Assembly (NCBI GenBank): GCA_910586445.1
Contig: CAJUHV010000009.1
Coordinates: 17,500 to 81,499 of the forward strand
Direction of reading: 5' to 3'
DNA from: an uncultured Eubacterium sp.
Lineage (GTDB): Bacteria; Bacillota; Clostridia; Lachnospirales; Lachnospiraceae
Length of the DNA stretch: 64,000 nucleotides
Translations under genes and position numbers: made by a program
Notes under the pieces: model-generated
What the model was told of the DNA's origin: nothing
What the model saw: the letters and a program-made list of their open reading frames with translations, nothing else
The model's database searches: none
Shown: in pieces, positions 10,284-19,659 of the stretch
Layout: every line of letters begins with the position of its first letter
Numbering within the stretch: position 1 is the first letter of the stretch

Positions 10284-10317
10284 AGCTGGAATTTTATTGT
10301 GAATATAAGTTTATGAG

Positions 10318-10346
10318 TTGACTGACAATTTTATTGTGTCTATAAT
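10318..10346 (+). promoter_or_regulatory. Housekeeping promoter of the lhr-like gene
   Basis: TTGACT (10318-10323), a 17-bp spacer, then TATAAT (10341-10346): a near-consensus sigma-A promoter. The TTG of the -35 box is also the first possible start codon of the downstream frame, which rules that codon out as the true start. Confidence 0.8.
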
Positions 10347-10428
10347 ACAGTTGGACTCAGTTTATAAATCAGCTTATAAATCAAATCTTAGTTTGGATTT
10401 TAACAGTTCAGAAAGGAAAAACAGTAAA

Positions 10429-13400
10429 ATGCAGGATGTATTGACTCTTTTTCGGCAGGATACCGCACAGTGGTTTCAAAACATATTAGGAGAGCCGACC
10501 CCGGTACAGCAGATGGCATGGCCTATGATTGCCGAGGGCATGCATGTGCTGGTATCTGCGCCTACCGGAACCGGCAAGACGCTTTCTGCATTTTTAGTAT
10601 TTTTAGACCGCTTAAAAAGCCAGGCAGAACAAGGGAAGCTCGAACAAAAGCTGCAGCTGATATATGTATCTCCGCTAAAGTCACTGGCTGCGGATATCCG
10701 TGAAAATTTAAGAAGGCCCCTGGAGGGAATCGGGGCACCAGATCAGATCTGTGTAGGGATACGTACCGGCGACACGCCCCAAAAAGACCGCCAGCGCATG
10801 GTCAGAAAGCCGCCGCATATATTGATCATTACACCGGAATCCCTATATCTGATGCTGACCAGCAAGACCGGGCAGAATGTGCTCGCTACAGCCAAAACAG
10901 TCATTATTGATGAGCTCCATGCGCTGATCGACACAAAAAGAGGTGCGCATTTAATGCTTTCACTGGCGAGGCTTGACGTGCTCTGCCCAAAACCGCTGCA
11001 GCGTATAGGATTATCGGCTACGATAGAGCCGCTGGATCAGGCTGCAGCGTATCTGGCACCAGAGCATGTCGGCATAGCAGCGCCTTCCATGTCTAAAAAA
11101 GTGCGTCTGGAAATACTGGCACCTTTTGCCGATACTGCAAAAGGCAGGAGGAAAGATCCTGTCTGGGAAGAGCTGGGAAAGATCGTATATCAGCACTGCA
11201 CGGGCAGCCGCAGTGTGATTGCCTTTGTAGAAGGAAGGAGGTATGCAGAAAAGCTGGCGTATTATGTCAACCTGTTGGGCGGCGAAAGCTTTGCCAGAGT
11301 GCACCATGGGAGCCTTTCAAAAGAGCAGCGCATGGAGACCGAGCTGGCCCTTAGGGAAGGAAAGCTCAGGCTCTTATGTGCGACATCCTCCATGGAGCTT
11401 GGGATTGACGTAGGGGAAATCGATCAGGTGCTGCAGGTCGGCTGCCCCAGGACGGTATCCGGCACGATGCAGAGGCTGGGGCGGGCAGGCCACAATCCGG
11501 GGCGCGTCAGTGTCATGTATTTATTTCCGAGGACGGCGGCAGAATGCGTATCCTGCGGCATGACGGCACAGCTGGCCAGACAGGGAGGCGTGGAGCATGT
11601 AAATCCGCCGGCGGAATGTCTGGATGTGCTTGCGCAGCATCTGGTATCTATGGCAGCCTACCGCAGCTACGACTTAGATGAGGTTATGCAGGTGCTGCCG
11701 CGCGCATGGCCGTTTCGCAGCCTGACTAAAGAGGATGTGAGGTCTGTTCTGTGCATGCTGGCCGGAGACTATGAACATAAGCAGGATATCCCGGTGCGTC
11801 CGAGAATCCTGTATGACAGGATACATGAGCTGGTAGAAGGAGACGGCTACAGCAGGATGCTGGCAGTTTCTGCCGGAGGTACGATCCCGGACAAAGGACT
11901 TTATGCAGTCAAGACCGAGGACGGCGTAAAGCTGGGTGAAGTAGACGAGGAGTTTGTTTACGAATCGCAGAAAGGCGACCGTTTTATATTAGGCTCGTTT
12001 GCCTGGAAGGTTATTAATATAGGAAGGGATACTGTGACCGTGACGCAGGCGCAGGTAGAAGGTGCGAGGCTGCCGTTTTGGAAAGGCGAGCTGAAAGGGA
12101 GGGATAAGCGGACAGGCGAGGCATTCGGCCGGATGTATCATATGCTGCAGCAGGCGCATGAGGACGGAAGGCTGCAGCAGGCGCTGGCAGACCTGGGCTT
12201 AGACGAGGCCGCTGTTATGCTTTCCAGCGGTTATTTATCCAGACAGATCAAAGCAGTCGGGTGTCTGCAGGATGACCGGACGATTATAATAGAACATTTT
12301 CGGGATGCCTCAGGAAACAGCCAGCTGATGGTGCATTCTGTATTTGGCAGGAGGGTGAATGCGCCGCTTTCCATGCTTGCAGCACATGCCATAAAGAAGA
12401 TCTATCATATGGAAGTAGGCAGCGTGGATGAGGAAGAGGGGTTTTTACTCTATTCCTATGAGCAGCGCAGCCTGCCTGAGGGCGTACTGCATCTGGTAGA
12501 TCCAGATACCTGTATCAGGCAGCTGGAAATCCTGCTCCCTGCCGCTCCGGTATTTAATATGGCCTTTCGATACAACAGCGGCCGTGCTTTAATGATGGGG
12601 GTTAAAAAGAATGGCCGAAAGCCGCTGTGGATGCAGCGGTTAAAAAGTGCGCAGCTGTTGGAGCAGGTCGTAAAGGAACAGGAGCATCCGCTTATCAGAG
12701 AGACCAGGCGCGAATGCATGCAGCAGCTCTGGGATGCGCTGGGTGTCCGGCAGCTGCTGTATGATATACGAAGCGGTATCGTGCGTGTGCGGGAAGTCTA
12801 TAGCGAGGTGCCTTCCCCGATGTCACTCCCGCTGCAGTGGGCGCAGGAGGCAGCGGTGATGTATGACTACGCGCCTACGCCGCGGGGAATCCATCATGCA
12901 GTGGAAGAGGCGCTGTCGCAGGAAGGTGCGCTGCAGCAGGATGAAGCTCTTTTGCAGCCGCAGGACAGCGAGCTGCTAAAAGCACAGCAGCGGGATGAGG
13001 GCCTGAGGCTTCCGGAAAATGAAAAGCAGCTCCATTCCCTGCTTATGACAGAAGGAGATCTCGCAGCCGGAGAGCTGGATATTCCGGCAGAATGGCTGGA
13101 AATGCTGGCAGCCGACGGCAGGGCACTGTATCTGGAGCAGGGACTGTGGATTGCAGCAGAGCATGAGCAGGAGTACGCAGCGGCAGCGGAATATGAACAG
13201 GAATATGCAGCAGAGCATGAGCAGGAGTACACAGCGGCAGAACATGTGCACATGACAGCAGACCGCGTGGAGCATGTGTCAGCAGCAGAGCAGGGCTGTG
13301 CAGCCGCTGTGGGCACACAGGCCGTATATCAGGAAGATGAGACTGTACGGCAGGCACGCCTTCATATCGTAAGGCGCATGCTCAGATACCGGGGAGCAGC

Positions 13401-14712
13401 GGATGTGAGCCAGACGGCAGACCGTTACGGATGGCAGGAATGTACCGCGCAGAGTATTTTAGACCAGCTGTGCAGTTCGGACGAGGCAGTCAGACATGGA
13501 GACCGGTATTATCATGCCGCGGTTTTTAAGCGTGCCAGAATGCGGACACTGAAAAACCGCAGAGAAGCTGTGCAGACAGCACCTGCCTGCGCATACGCAG
13601 CGCTTCTTATGTCTTCACTGGAATCCGCAGCGCCCGGCGAAGAGTGTCTGGAAAGCATGATGCGACGGTATGCGGGTACGGTGTTTCCGGCTGCCTATTG
13701 GGAAGGAATTTTAATACCGGGCCGCGTCAGAAACTACCGTGAGACGATGCTCGACCGTTTTCTTGCACGGGGAGAGATGTTCTGGCAGATGAAGGAAAAA
13801 GGCGGGATCTGTTTTTATTTTCAAGAAGACATTGACTGGGACGCTGACCTGTTAAATACGGCAGAGTGCCTTACAGACAAAGAGTATATTATATATGAAG
13901 CGTTGGTAAAGCGGGGAGCCAGCTTTATGCAGCCGCTGGCGGGCCTGCTGGACGGGGAGCCGCCGTATGATACGCTGATGTCTTTGATGGAAAAAGGGCT
14001 TGTATGCGCAGACAGCTATGTGCCGGTACGCCAGTGGCTTGGCAGGGAAAAGATGAAAAAGGCGGCTGTAAGGCAGAGGGCAAATATGAGGGTAAAGGCT
14101 CTGCATGCCGGACGGTGGGATATTGTAAGGCCGGTTAAGGAGCAGGATTTAAAAAGCCGGATCGAAAGCTGCTTTGACAGGTGCTTCATCCTGAGCAGGG
14201 AGACTGCCGGCATATGCGGCATATCGTGGCAGGAGGCGCTGTCAGTGCTGCGTATATGGGAATATACCGATCGGGCAAGAAGGGGATATTTTGTAGAAGG
14301 CATGTCCGGCGCACAGTTTATACGGGCAGAAGACTACGCAGCCGTCGTGCATATGCTCTCAAATCCGCCGCAGAAGCTGGTCTGGGTAAATGCCGCAGAT
14401 CCCGTGCAGTGCTATGGGAAAGTACTGCCGCATATGAAAGACAGGAATTTTCTAAATGTACCCGGCAGCGCAGCAGCATTTTTTGGTGGCAGGCCGGCGG
14501 CAGTGATGGAACGGCAGGGAAAAACACTGCGGGTGTTTGAAGAAGGCATGCTGGCAGAATGCCTGCAGAACTTTGCACAGGAGTATAAAAGAGGAAAACT
14601 GTATCCGTCCTTAAAGCGGATTGTCGTCAGGGAATACCCGGATCATGCGGCGCAGGCACTGGCAGGAGCCGGATTTATAAGGGAGATGCATGATTATGCA
14701 TTGTACCGGTAA
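10429..14712 (+). CDS. Lhr-family DEAD/DEAH-box ATP-dependent helicase
   Basis: Large superfamily 2 helicase of the Lhr type, about 1,427 residues, probably acting in nucleic-acid repair or processing. ATG at 10429 is chosen because it follows GAAAGGA at a good distance and because the upstream extension to 10318 overlaps the promoter. Motifs in order: Walker A APTGTGKT, motif Ib SPLKSLAADIREN, Walker B IDELHAL, motif III LSATIE, motif V ATSSMELGIDVGEIDQV and motif VI QRLGRAGHNPGR. The remaining two thirds match the long Lhr core and C-terminal extension. Near 13147-13300 (protein about 907-955) there is a low-complexity insert with tandem EHEQEYAA-like units that looks like a recent expansion. 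The gene stands alone between two terminators or terminator-like sites. Confidence 0.9.
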   Translation: MQDVLTLFRQDTAQWFQNILGEPTPVQQMAWPMIAEGMHVLVSAPTGTGKTLSAFLVFLDRLKSQAEQGKLEQKLQLIYVSPLKSLAADIRENLRRPLEGIGAPDQICVGIRTGDTPQKDRQRMVRKPPHILIITPESLYLMLTSKTGQNVLATAKTVIIDELHALIDTKRGAHLMLSLARLDVLCPKPLQRIGLSATIEPLDQAAAYLAPEHVGIAAPSMSKKVRLEILAPFADTAKGRRKDPVWEELGKIVYQHCTGSRSVIAFVEGRRYAEKLAYYVNLLGGESFARVHHGSLSKEQRMETELALREGKLRLLCATSSMELGIDVGEIDQVLQVGCPRTVSGTMQRLGRAGHNPGRVSVMYLFPRTAAECVSCGMTAQLARQGGVEHVNPPAECLDVLAQHLVSMAAYRSYDLDEVMQVLPRAWPFRSLTKEDVRSVLCMLAGDYEHKQDIPVRPRILYDRIHELVEGDGYSRMLAVSAGGTIPDKGLYAVKTEDGVKLGEVDEEFVYESQKGDRFILGSFAWKVINIGRDTVTVTQAQVEGARLPFWKGELKGRDKRTGEAFGRMYHMLQQAHEDGRLQQALADLGLDEAAVMLSSGYLSRQIKAVGCLQDDRTIIIEHFRDASGNSQLMVHSVFGRRVNAPLSMLAAHAIKKIYHMEVGSVDEEEGFLLYSYEQRSLPEGVLHLVDPDTCIRQLEILLPAAPVFNMAFRYNSGRALMMGVKKNGRKPLWMQRLKSAQLLEQVVKEQEHPLIRETRRECMQQLWDALGVRQLLYDIRSGIVRVREVYSEVPSPMSLPLQWAQEAAVMYDYAPTPRGIHHAVEEALSQEGALQQDEALLQPQDSELLKAQQRDEGLRLPENEKQLHSLLMTEGDLAAGELDIPAEWLEMLAADGRALYLEQGLWIAAEHEQEYAAAAEYEQEYAAEHEQEYTAAEHVHMTADRVEHVSAAEQGCAAAVGTQAVYQEDETVRQARLHIVRRMLRYRGAADVSQTADRYGWQECTAQSILDQLCSSDEAVRHGDRYYHAAVFKRARMRTLKNRREAVQTAPACAYAALLMSSLESAAPGEECLESMMRRYAGTVFPAAYWEGILIPGRVRNYRETMLDRFLARGEMFWQMKEKGGICFYFQEDIDWDADLLNTAECLTDKEYIIYEALVKRGASFMQPLAGLLDGEPPYDTLMSLMEKGLVCADSYVPVRQWLGREKMKKAAVRQRANMRVKALHAGRWDIVRPVKEQDLKSRIESCFDRCFILSRETAGICGISWQEALSVLRIWEYTDRARRGYFVEGMSGAQFIRAEDYAAVVHMLSNPPQKLVWVNAADPVQCYGKVLPHMKDRNFLNVPGSAAAFFGGRPAAVMERQGKTLRVFEEGMLAECLQNFAQEYKRGKLYPSLKRIVVREYPDHAAQALAGAGFIREMHDYALYR

Positions 14713-14782
14713 TCTGGCTCGGCAGGCAGGATGGCGGGCTTTTTATAAAAAATGCGGGTTATACGTTTTCATGTTTTGGTAC

Positions 14783-14811
14783 TTGCATTATTGTTTAAGA
14801 AATGCTATCAT
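14783..14811 (+). promoter_or_regulatory. Promoter of the chemoreceptor gene
   Basis: TTGCAT (14783-14788), 17-bp spacer, TATCAT (14806-14811). It is a sigma-A type site; no flagellar sigma-28 pattern was seen. The 5' leader of about 50 nt ends with GAGGAGAG before the ATG. Confidence 0.65.
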
Positions 14812-14865
14812 CAAATTATCATAATTTACTAGCTTATTTTGAGCGAATGAGGAGGAGAGCTAAAA

Positions 14866-16569
14866 ATGTTTCAAAACGAAAGGATAGAAAAAAGGCTTAC
14901 AAAATCTTTTATCCTGGTATCTTTAGTTACGGCCATATCGGCAGTATTGGGTCTGATCGCTCTCATCGTGATGGTGAACAGATATTCATATGCGCTGACC
15001 AACTTTGGTTTTGCGCAGGGGGATATCGGCAAAGCGATGTTTGAGTTTGCAGATGTCAGGTCATCTCTGCGTGCAACGATCGGTTATGATGATGAAGAGG
15101 CCATTGCTACTGTTGAAAAGCAGCATACGGATGCAACGGCAGCATTTAAAGAGAGCTTTGCAGCCGTTGAAAATACGATTGTATCTGAGTCCGGCAGGGA
15201 AACATACGATAAGATTGAAAAGGAATTAGAAAATTACTGGACACTGGATGCCCAGATTATGTCGGTTGGGGCAACGACGGACAGGGAATTATGTGAGCAG
15301 GCGCAGGAAATGGCGATCAATCAGCTGGCTCCTATTTACAATGAAATCAGTGATAATCTGCAGAGCCTGTTAGAGGTAAAGGTCGATGAAGGTGCAAAGC
15401 TTTCGAGAACACTTATGATTATAGCAGTTGTTCTGGTAGTGGCGATTATTTTGATCATTGCCGGTTCTGTATTGATTTCTAACAATCTGGGCAAAAAGAT
15501 TGCAAGGGGCATTGCAGAGCCGCTGAAGGAATTAGGAGAAAGATTAAAGACATTTGCAGCAGGAGACCTTTCTTCGCCGTTCCCTGAGCTGAATACAGAT
15601 GATGAAGTAGCAGAGATGGTAAGAGAAGCATCCAGCATGGCTGAGACGCTGAATACAATTATTAATGATGTGGAAGAGCTGCTGAGCGCAATGGAAGCGG
15701 GCAATTACACCGTGACGTCAAAAGTCCGCGAAAGATACGTCAATGATTTTTCTACGCTGATGACTTCTCTGCGCGGCTTAAAGAAGCAGATGACAGTAAC
15801 CTTGCGCAAGATCGGCGAGGCATCCGGCCAGGTATCGGCAGGCTCCATGAATATGGCAGAGTCAGCACAGAGTCTGGCAGAGGGCGCTACAGAGCAGGCA
15901 AGTGCAGTAGAAGAGCTGCAGGCAACGATTATTGATATAACAGAGACAATGGAAAAAAGCGCAGAAAGCGCAGAAGAATCATACAATCAGGCGAAGAATT
16001 ATGCGGATGAGGCGGACAACAGCCGTGCAGAGATGGATACAATGGTATCTGCGATGGAGAAAATCAGCGATTCTTCAGCAAAGATGGGAAATATTATTTC
16101 CGAAATCGAAGCCATTGCCTCCCAGACCAATTTATTGTCACTGAATGCTTCTATTGAGGCTGCAAGGGCTGGTGAAGCAGGACGCGGCTTTGCCATTGTG
16201 GCAGAGCAGATCCGGCAGCTGGCAGAGCAGAGCTCAAAAGCTGCAGTAGATATCAGGGAATTGATCGAAAGTACATTAGAAGAGATCGCAGACGGAAATC
16301 AGGCTGTAGAGCGTGCATCTGGTTCTATTAGGAATGTAGTGAGCGGAGTGAAGCAGATTGCAGAATCTTCTAAGACACTGAGCGCCATGGTAGAAAGCCA
16401 GACCGTAACCATGCGTCAGGCAGAACAGGGCGTAACGCAGATATCCGAAGTTATACAGAACAACTCGGCAGCGGCACAGGAGTCTTCAGCAACAAGCCAG
16501 CAGCTGTCAGCACAGGCTGCGACTCTGGATGAACTGATCGGGCAGTTTGAACTGGCGGATAATTATTAA
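14866..16569 (+). CDS. Methyl-accepting chemotaxis protein (membrane chemoreceptor)
   Basis: Transmembrane chemoreceptor, 567 residues. TM1 near 17-40, a helical extracellular four-helix-bundle-like sensor (about 41-182), TM2 near 185-208 (LMIIAVVLVVAIILIIAGSV), HAMP near 210-265, then the cytoplasmic signalling domain. The highly conserved hairpin tip reads IASQTNLLSLNASIEAARAGEAGRGFAIVAEQIRQLAEQS near residues 416-455. It reports to CheA/CheW, which are not in this window. The ligand is unknown. It is monocistronic, with its own promoter and a strong terminator. Confidence 0.95.
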   Translation: MFQNERIEKRLTKSFILVSLVTAISAVLGLIALIVMVNRYSYALTNFGFAQGDIGKAMFEFADVRSSLRATIGYDDEEAIATVEKQHTDATAAFKESFAAVENTIVSESGRETYDKIEKELENYWTLDAQIMSVGATTDRELCEQAQEMAINQLAPIYNEISDNLQSLLEVKVDEGAKLSRTLMIIAVVLVVAIILIIAGSVLISNNLGKKIARGIAEPLKELGERLKTFAAGDLSSPFPELNTDDEVAEMVREASSMAETLNTIINDVEELLSAMEAGNYTVTSKVRERYVNDFSTLMTSLRGLKKQMTVTLRKIGEASGQVSAGSMNMAESAQSLAEGATEQASAVEELQATIIDITETMEKSAESAEESYNQAKNYADEADNSRAEMDTMVSAMEKISDSSAKMGNIISEIEAIASQTNLLSLNASIEAARAGEAGRGFAIVAEQIRQLAEQSSKAAVDIRELIESTLEEIADGNQAVERASGSIRNVVSGVKQIAESSKTLSAMVESQTVTMRQAEQGVTQISEVIQNNSAAAQESSATSQQLSAQAATLDELIGQFELADNY

Positions 16570-16642
16570 TGATGTTTTTTTGCATGGTTGCGCATTGAAA
16601 ATGAATCATACATAGGTTTTATTTTTAATCTTTAGAATAATG

Positions 16643-16694
16643 AAATCCGGCAGAGCAGCAGGCGTTATCGCCCGCAGTATCTGCCGGATTTTTT
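16643..16694 (+). terminator. Terminator after the chemoreceptor gene
   Basis: Perfect 11-bp stem AAATCCGGCAG/CTGCCGGATTT with an internal GC-rich loop (GGCG...CGCC can also pair), followed by a T-run. Confidence 0.88.
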
Positions 16695-16778
16695 ATGACA
16701 GGATACCTGTTTTATTTTGTTCCAATTCCAGATTAGTTCTCATTAATGTTTTATAACTTTTTTGGGTACTATTTTTAA

Positions 16779-16879
16779 TTGACATTTTGTGTCAATAATA
16801 TATAGTTAAAGATGTAAAACCTATGAAAAGAATAAATAAAAGTGATATTATAATAGTGTCAAGAGGGCAGGCTTTGACA
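16779..16879 (+). promoter_or_regulatory. Possible promoter with two TGACA-type inverted repeats
   Basis: Two dyads with the same half-site occur here: TTGACA-5 nt-TGTCAA (16779-16795) and TGTCAA-11 nt-TTGACA (16857-16879). The first overlaps a possible -35 box with TATAGT 16 bp further on (16801-16806). A second -10-like TATAAT lies at 16849-16854, without a good -35. The arrangement would suit a dimeric regulator or a looped repressor controlling the small gene at 16900, but short dyads also arise by chance. Confidence 0.4.
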
Positions 16880-16899
16880 GAGGAAAGGAGAATAAAGCA

Positions 16900-17079
16900 A
16901 TGGAGGTAATGGAGCAGATGAACGAACAGGAAATGAAGAAAGTAGCAATGGAGAAATACACAAGCATTCAGCGGATCAAAAAATATGGAGCTGAAGAAAT
17001 CGAGTATCAGGAGAAAATTTTAAAAGCCGAACTGGCTATGCTGGGAATCTCCACAGAAGATTTAGACATAAAAGAATAA
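16900..17079 (+). CDS. Small protein, 59 residues, unknown function
   Basis: Short gene starting ATG at 16900, 9 bp after a strong AGGAAAGGAG ribosome binding site. The product is highly charged and predicted helical: MEVMEQMNEQ at the start, a YTSIQRIKKYGAEEI centre and a STEDLDIKE end. There is no signal peptide, membrane segment or Cys, so it is probably cytoplasmic, perhaps coiled-coil. The good ribosome site, upstream promoter-like elements and sensible codon use argue for a real gene. I do not recognise a family. It is followed 47 bp later by the ylxM promoter, so it is probably its own transcription unit. Confidence 0.6.
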   Translation: MEVMEQMNEQEMKKVAMEKYTSIQRIKKYGAEEIEYQEKILKAELAMLGISTEDLDIKE

Positions 17080-17126
17080 AGTTATTTATCCGGCAGCACA
17101 AACAACAGTTCGTAAAGAAAAAACAC

Positions 17127-17155
17127 TTGACACCAAATGCCGGTTATGTTAAGAT
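17127..17155 (+). promoter_or_regulatory. Promoter of the ylxM-ffh operon
   Basis: TTGACA (17127-17132), exact 17-bp spacer, TAAGAT (17150-17155). It drives the translation/secretion block. Confidence 0.75.
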
Positions 17156-17193
17156 ACACAAGGTTCGAGCGCAGTATAAAGCGGGGTGTTAAA

Positions 17194-17538
17194 ATGGAAC
17201 AGAAAGTAGAGCAGGCTTATTTGTATGATTTTTATGGAGACCTGCTGAATGAACGCCAGCGGAAGATCTATGAGGATTTTGTGTTTCACGATTTATCATT
17301 AGGAGAGATTGCGGAAGAAGAAGGAATCAGCCGGCAGGGTGTCCATGACATGATCAGGCGATGTACAAAAGCACTCGAAGGCTATGAAGCAAAGCTGCAC
17401 CTCATTGAAAAGTTCCGCAATACAAAAGTATGTGTAGCGAAGATACATGCACTGGCAACAGAGTACCACAGCACCTATAATGAGCTGCTCTTAGACCAGA
17501 TTGAGCAGATATCCAACAAGATTTTAGAAGAATTGTAG
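17194..17538 (+). CDS. ylxM: YlxM/p13-like HTH protein of the SRP operon
   Basis: DNA-binding-like protein of 114 residues, encoded directly before ffh as in most Firmicutes. The sequence resembles a sigma-70 region 4 helix-turn-helix: LLNERQRKIYEDFVFHDLSLGEIAEEEGISRQGVHDMIRRCTKAL (shown here by its LSLGEIAEEEGISRQ core). ATG at 17194 matches the family start MEQK...; the frame extends upstream, but that part overlaps the promoter. In streptococci the homologue stimulates the SRP GTPases; a regulatory role on the SRP pathway is likely but unproven here. Confidence 0.9.
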   Translation: MEQKVEQAYLYDFYGDLLNERQRKIYEDFVFHDLSLGEIAEEEGISRQGVHDMIRRCTKALEGYEAKLHLIEKFRNTKVCVAKIHALATEYHSTYNELLLDQIEQISNKILEEL

Positions 17539-17627
17539 CATTCTGCGCGGGCATGTGGACAGGAAACGGACGGAATCATGTATGCGGCAGCAGATCATAA
17601 ATCGGTACAGTCAGGGGAGTTTAAGAT

Positions 17628-18983
17628 ATGGCATTTGACAGCTTATCAGAAAAAATTCAAAACGTATTTAAAAATCTGCGCAGCAAAGGACGTCTGACAG
17701 AGGATGATGTCAAGGCAGCTTTAAAAGAAGTAAAACTGGCGCTGTTAGAAGCGGATGTTAATTTTAAGGTCGTCAAGAACTTTATAAAAGCAGTTCAGGA
17801 GCAGGCAGTCGGCGCAGATGTCATGAATGGATTAAACCCGGGCCAGATGGTGATCAAGATCGTAAACGATGAAATGGTCAAAATGATGGGTTCTGAGACG
17901 ACAGAACTGGCATTAAAGCCCGGCTCTGAGATTACGGTAATTATGATGGCCGGCCTGCAGGGTGCAGGAAAGACGACGACCACTGCGAAGATCGCAGGCA
18001 AGCTGAAACAGAAAGGCAGAAAGCCGTTATTGGCAGCTTGTGATATATACCGTCCTGCAGCGATTGAGCAGCTGCAGATCAATGGACAGAAGCAGGGCGT
18101 AGAAGTTTTTTCGATGGGGGATAAAAACAATCCTGTCAATATCGCAAAAGCGGCAGTGGAGCATGCACTGAAAAACGGTTATAACGTAGTTATTTTAGAT
18201 ACGGCAGGCCGCCTTCATATCGATGAATCAATGATGGCAGAACTTGCACAGATCAAACAGGAAATAGATGTTACGCAGACGATTCTGGTAGTAGATGCCA
18301 TGACAGGGCAGGATGCGGTCAATGTAGCGAGCAATTTTGAAGAAAAAATCGGCATTGACGGTGTCATACTTACAAAATTGGACGGTGATACAAGAGGCGG
18401 GGCAGCGTTATCGATCCGGGCAGTTACCGGAAAGCCGATTTTATATGCCGGCATGGGAGAAAAGCTGTCAGATCTGGAACAGTTTTATCCAGACCGCATG
18501 GCCTCCAGAATACTTGGCATGGGTGATATCCTGACGCTGATTGAGAAAGCAGAGGCAGAGATCGATCAGGAAAAAGCCAGGGAGATGGAGCAGAAGTTTA
18601 AAAAGGCAGAATTTGGGTTTGACGACTATTTAGAGTCCATGAACCAGATGAAAAAAATGGGAGGCCTATCAAGCGTGCTTTCCATGATGCCTGGAATCGG
18701 CGGCTCTCAGCTGGAAGAGATTGAAAATGCCATGGATGAAAAGAAAATGGCACGCATAGAAGCGATTATATATTCGATGACCCCGCAGGAACGCAGCGAT
18801 CCGGGTATTTTAAATCCGAGCAGAAAGCGCCGCGTAGCCGATGGTGCAGGGGTAGACATTATGGAGGTCAACCGTCTGGTCAAGCAGTTTGAACAGACGC
18901 GCAAGATGATGAAGCAGATGTCCGGCCTTATGGGCGGCAGAGGAAAACGCGGCAAAATGGGAAGGTTCAAGTTCCCGTTTTAA
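17628..18983 (+). CDS. ffh: Signal recognition particle protein Ffh (SRP54)
   Basis: GTPase that binds signal peptides of nascent membrane proteins together with SRP RNA and delivers them to FtsY. 451 residues. N domain to about 90; G domain with G1 GLQGAGKTTTTAKIA (near 109-123), DTAGR near 190 and TKLDGDTRGGAA near 247; methionine-rich M domain from about 325 (MNQMKKMGGLSSVLSMMPG, and the C-terminal MMKQMSGLMGGRGKRG). Full length and intact. RBS is CAGGGGAG. Essential housekeeping gene. Confidence 0.98.
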   Translation: MAFDSLSEKIQNVFKNLRSKGRLTEDDVKAALKEVKLALLEADVNFKVVKNFIKAVQEQAVGADVMNGLNPGQMVIKIVNDEMVKMMGSETTELALKPGSEITVIMMAGLQGAGKTTTTAKIAGKLKQKGRKPLLAACDIYRPAAIEQLQINGQKQGVEVFSMGDKNNPVNIAKAAVEHALKNGYNVVILDTAGRLHIDESMMAELAQIKQEIDVTQTILVVDAMTGQDAVNVASNFEEKIGIDGVILTKLDGDTRGGAALSIRAVTGKPILYAGMGEKLSDLEQFYPDRMASRILGMGDILTLIEKAEAEIDQEKAREMEQKFKKAEFGFDDYLESMNQMKKMGGLSSVLSMMPGIGGSQLEEIENAMDEKKMARIEAIIYSMTPQERSDPGILNPSRKRRVADGAGVDIMEVNRLVKQFEQTRKMMKQMSGLMGGRGKRGKMGRFKFPF

Positions 18984-19079
18984 GCAGGAAATCAAACATG
19001 GCAAAATGGGAAGACACAGACTTCCGTTTTCGCATAGATTATTAGGAAAAGCATGTGCTTTGATTAAGGAGGTGAAAAA

Positions 19080-19325
19080 ATGGCAGTTAAGATCAGGTTA
19101 AAAAGACTTGGAAAGAAAAAGAATCCTTTCTATAGAATCGTTGTTGCAGATGCCAGAACATCCAGAAACGGCAAGAGCATTGAGGAAATCGGAACATATG
19201 ATCCGATGAAGAATCCGAGTGAATTTCACGTAAATGCAGAGGCAGCAAAGAAATGGCTTGCAAATGGTGCACAGCCTACAGAAACCGTAGCTAAGATTTT
19301 AAAGCTTGCGGGAATTGAGAAGTAG
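19080..19325 (+). CDS. rpsP: 30S ribosomal protein S16
   Basis: 81 residues, full length, starting AVKIRLKRLGKKKNPFYRIVV, the typical S16 N-terminus. Strong AAGGAGGTGA ribosome binding site. It lies between ffh and khpA, the usual Firmicute order. Confidence 0.98.
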   Translation: MAVKIRLKRLGKKKNPFYRIVVADARTSRNGKSIEEIGTYDPMKNPSEFHVNAEAAKKWLANGAQPTETVAKILKLAGIEK

Positions 19326-19337
19326 TGAGGTGGATAT

Positions 19338-19568
19338 ATGAAAGAATTAGTAGAAGTGATTGCAAAATCACTTGTCGATCATCCAGATGAAGTCGTTGTG
19401 ACGGAGACTGAGAATGACAAATCTATCGTTATCGAGCTGCGTGTAGCACAGGTGGACATGGGCAAGGTAATCGGCAAGCAGGGCCGTATCGCCAAGGCAA
19501 TCCGTGCCGTTGTGAAAGCAGCAGCCTCAAAAGCAGACAAAAAGGTTATTGTGGAGATTATGCAGTAA
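19338..19568 (+). CDS. khpA: KH-domain RNA-binding protein KhpA (YlqC)
   Basis: Small RNA-binding protein of 76 residues, one KH domain with the GxxG loop in GKQGRIAKAIRAVVKAAA. In other Firmicutes KhpA pairs with KhpB/EloR and affects cell elongation and small-RNA regulation. It begins 12 bp after rpsP, so the two are co-translated. Confidence 0.95.
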   Translation: MKELVEVIAKSLVDHPDEVVVTETENDKSIVIELRVAQVDMGKVIGKQGRIAKAIRAVVKAAASKADKKVIVEIMQ

Positions 19569-19600
19569 TATTTTTAGCATGATCTGACAGTTATGAAAGA

Positions 19601-19636
19601 AGCATTGCAGGACAGATTGTCTTGCAATGCTTTTTC
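19601..19636 (+). terminator. Intra-operon hairpin between khpA and rimM
   Basis: AGCATTGCA pairs with TGCAATGCT, with further GAC/GTC pairs inside, followed directly by TTTTT. It is a good terminator shape but lies inside the operon, so it may attenuate rimM-trmD-rplS expression relative to rpsP. The rimM start codon follows 24 bp later. Confidence 0.7.
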
Positions 19637-19659
19637 CACTACAAGAAAGGTTATTTATT

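Noticed and set aside
10318..10428. Upstream TTG extension of the Lhr-like gene
   Set aside because: The TTG is the -35 box of a near-perfect promoter (TTGACT, 17 bp, TATAAT), and the family start with a good ribosome binding site is at 10429.
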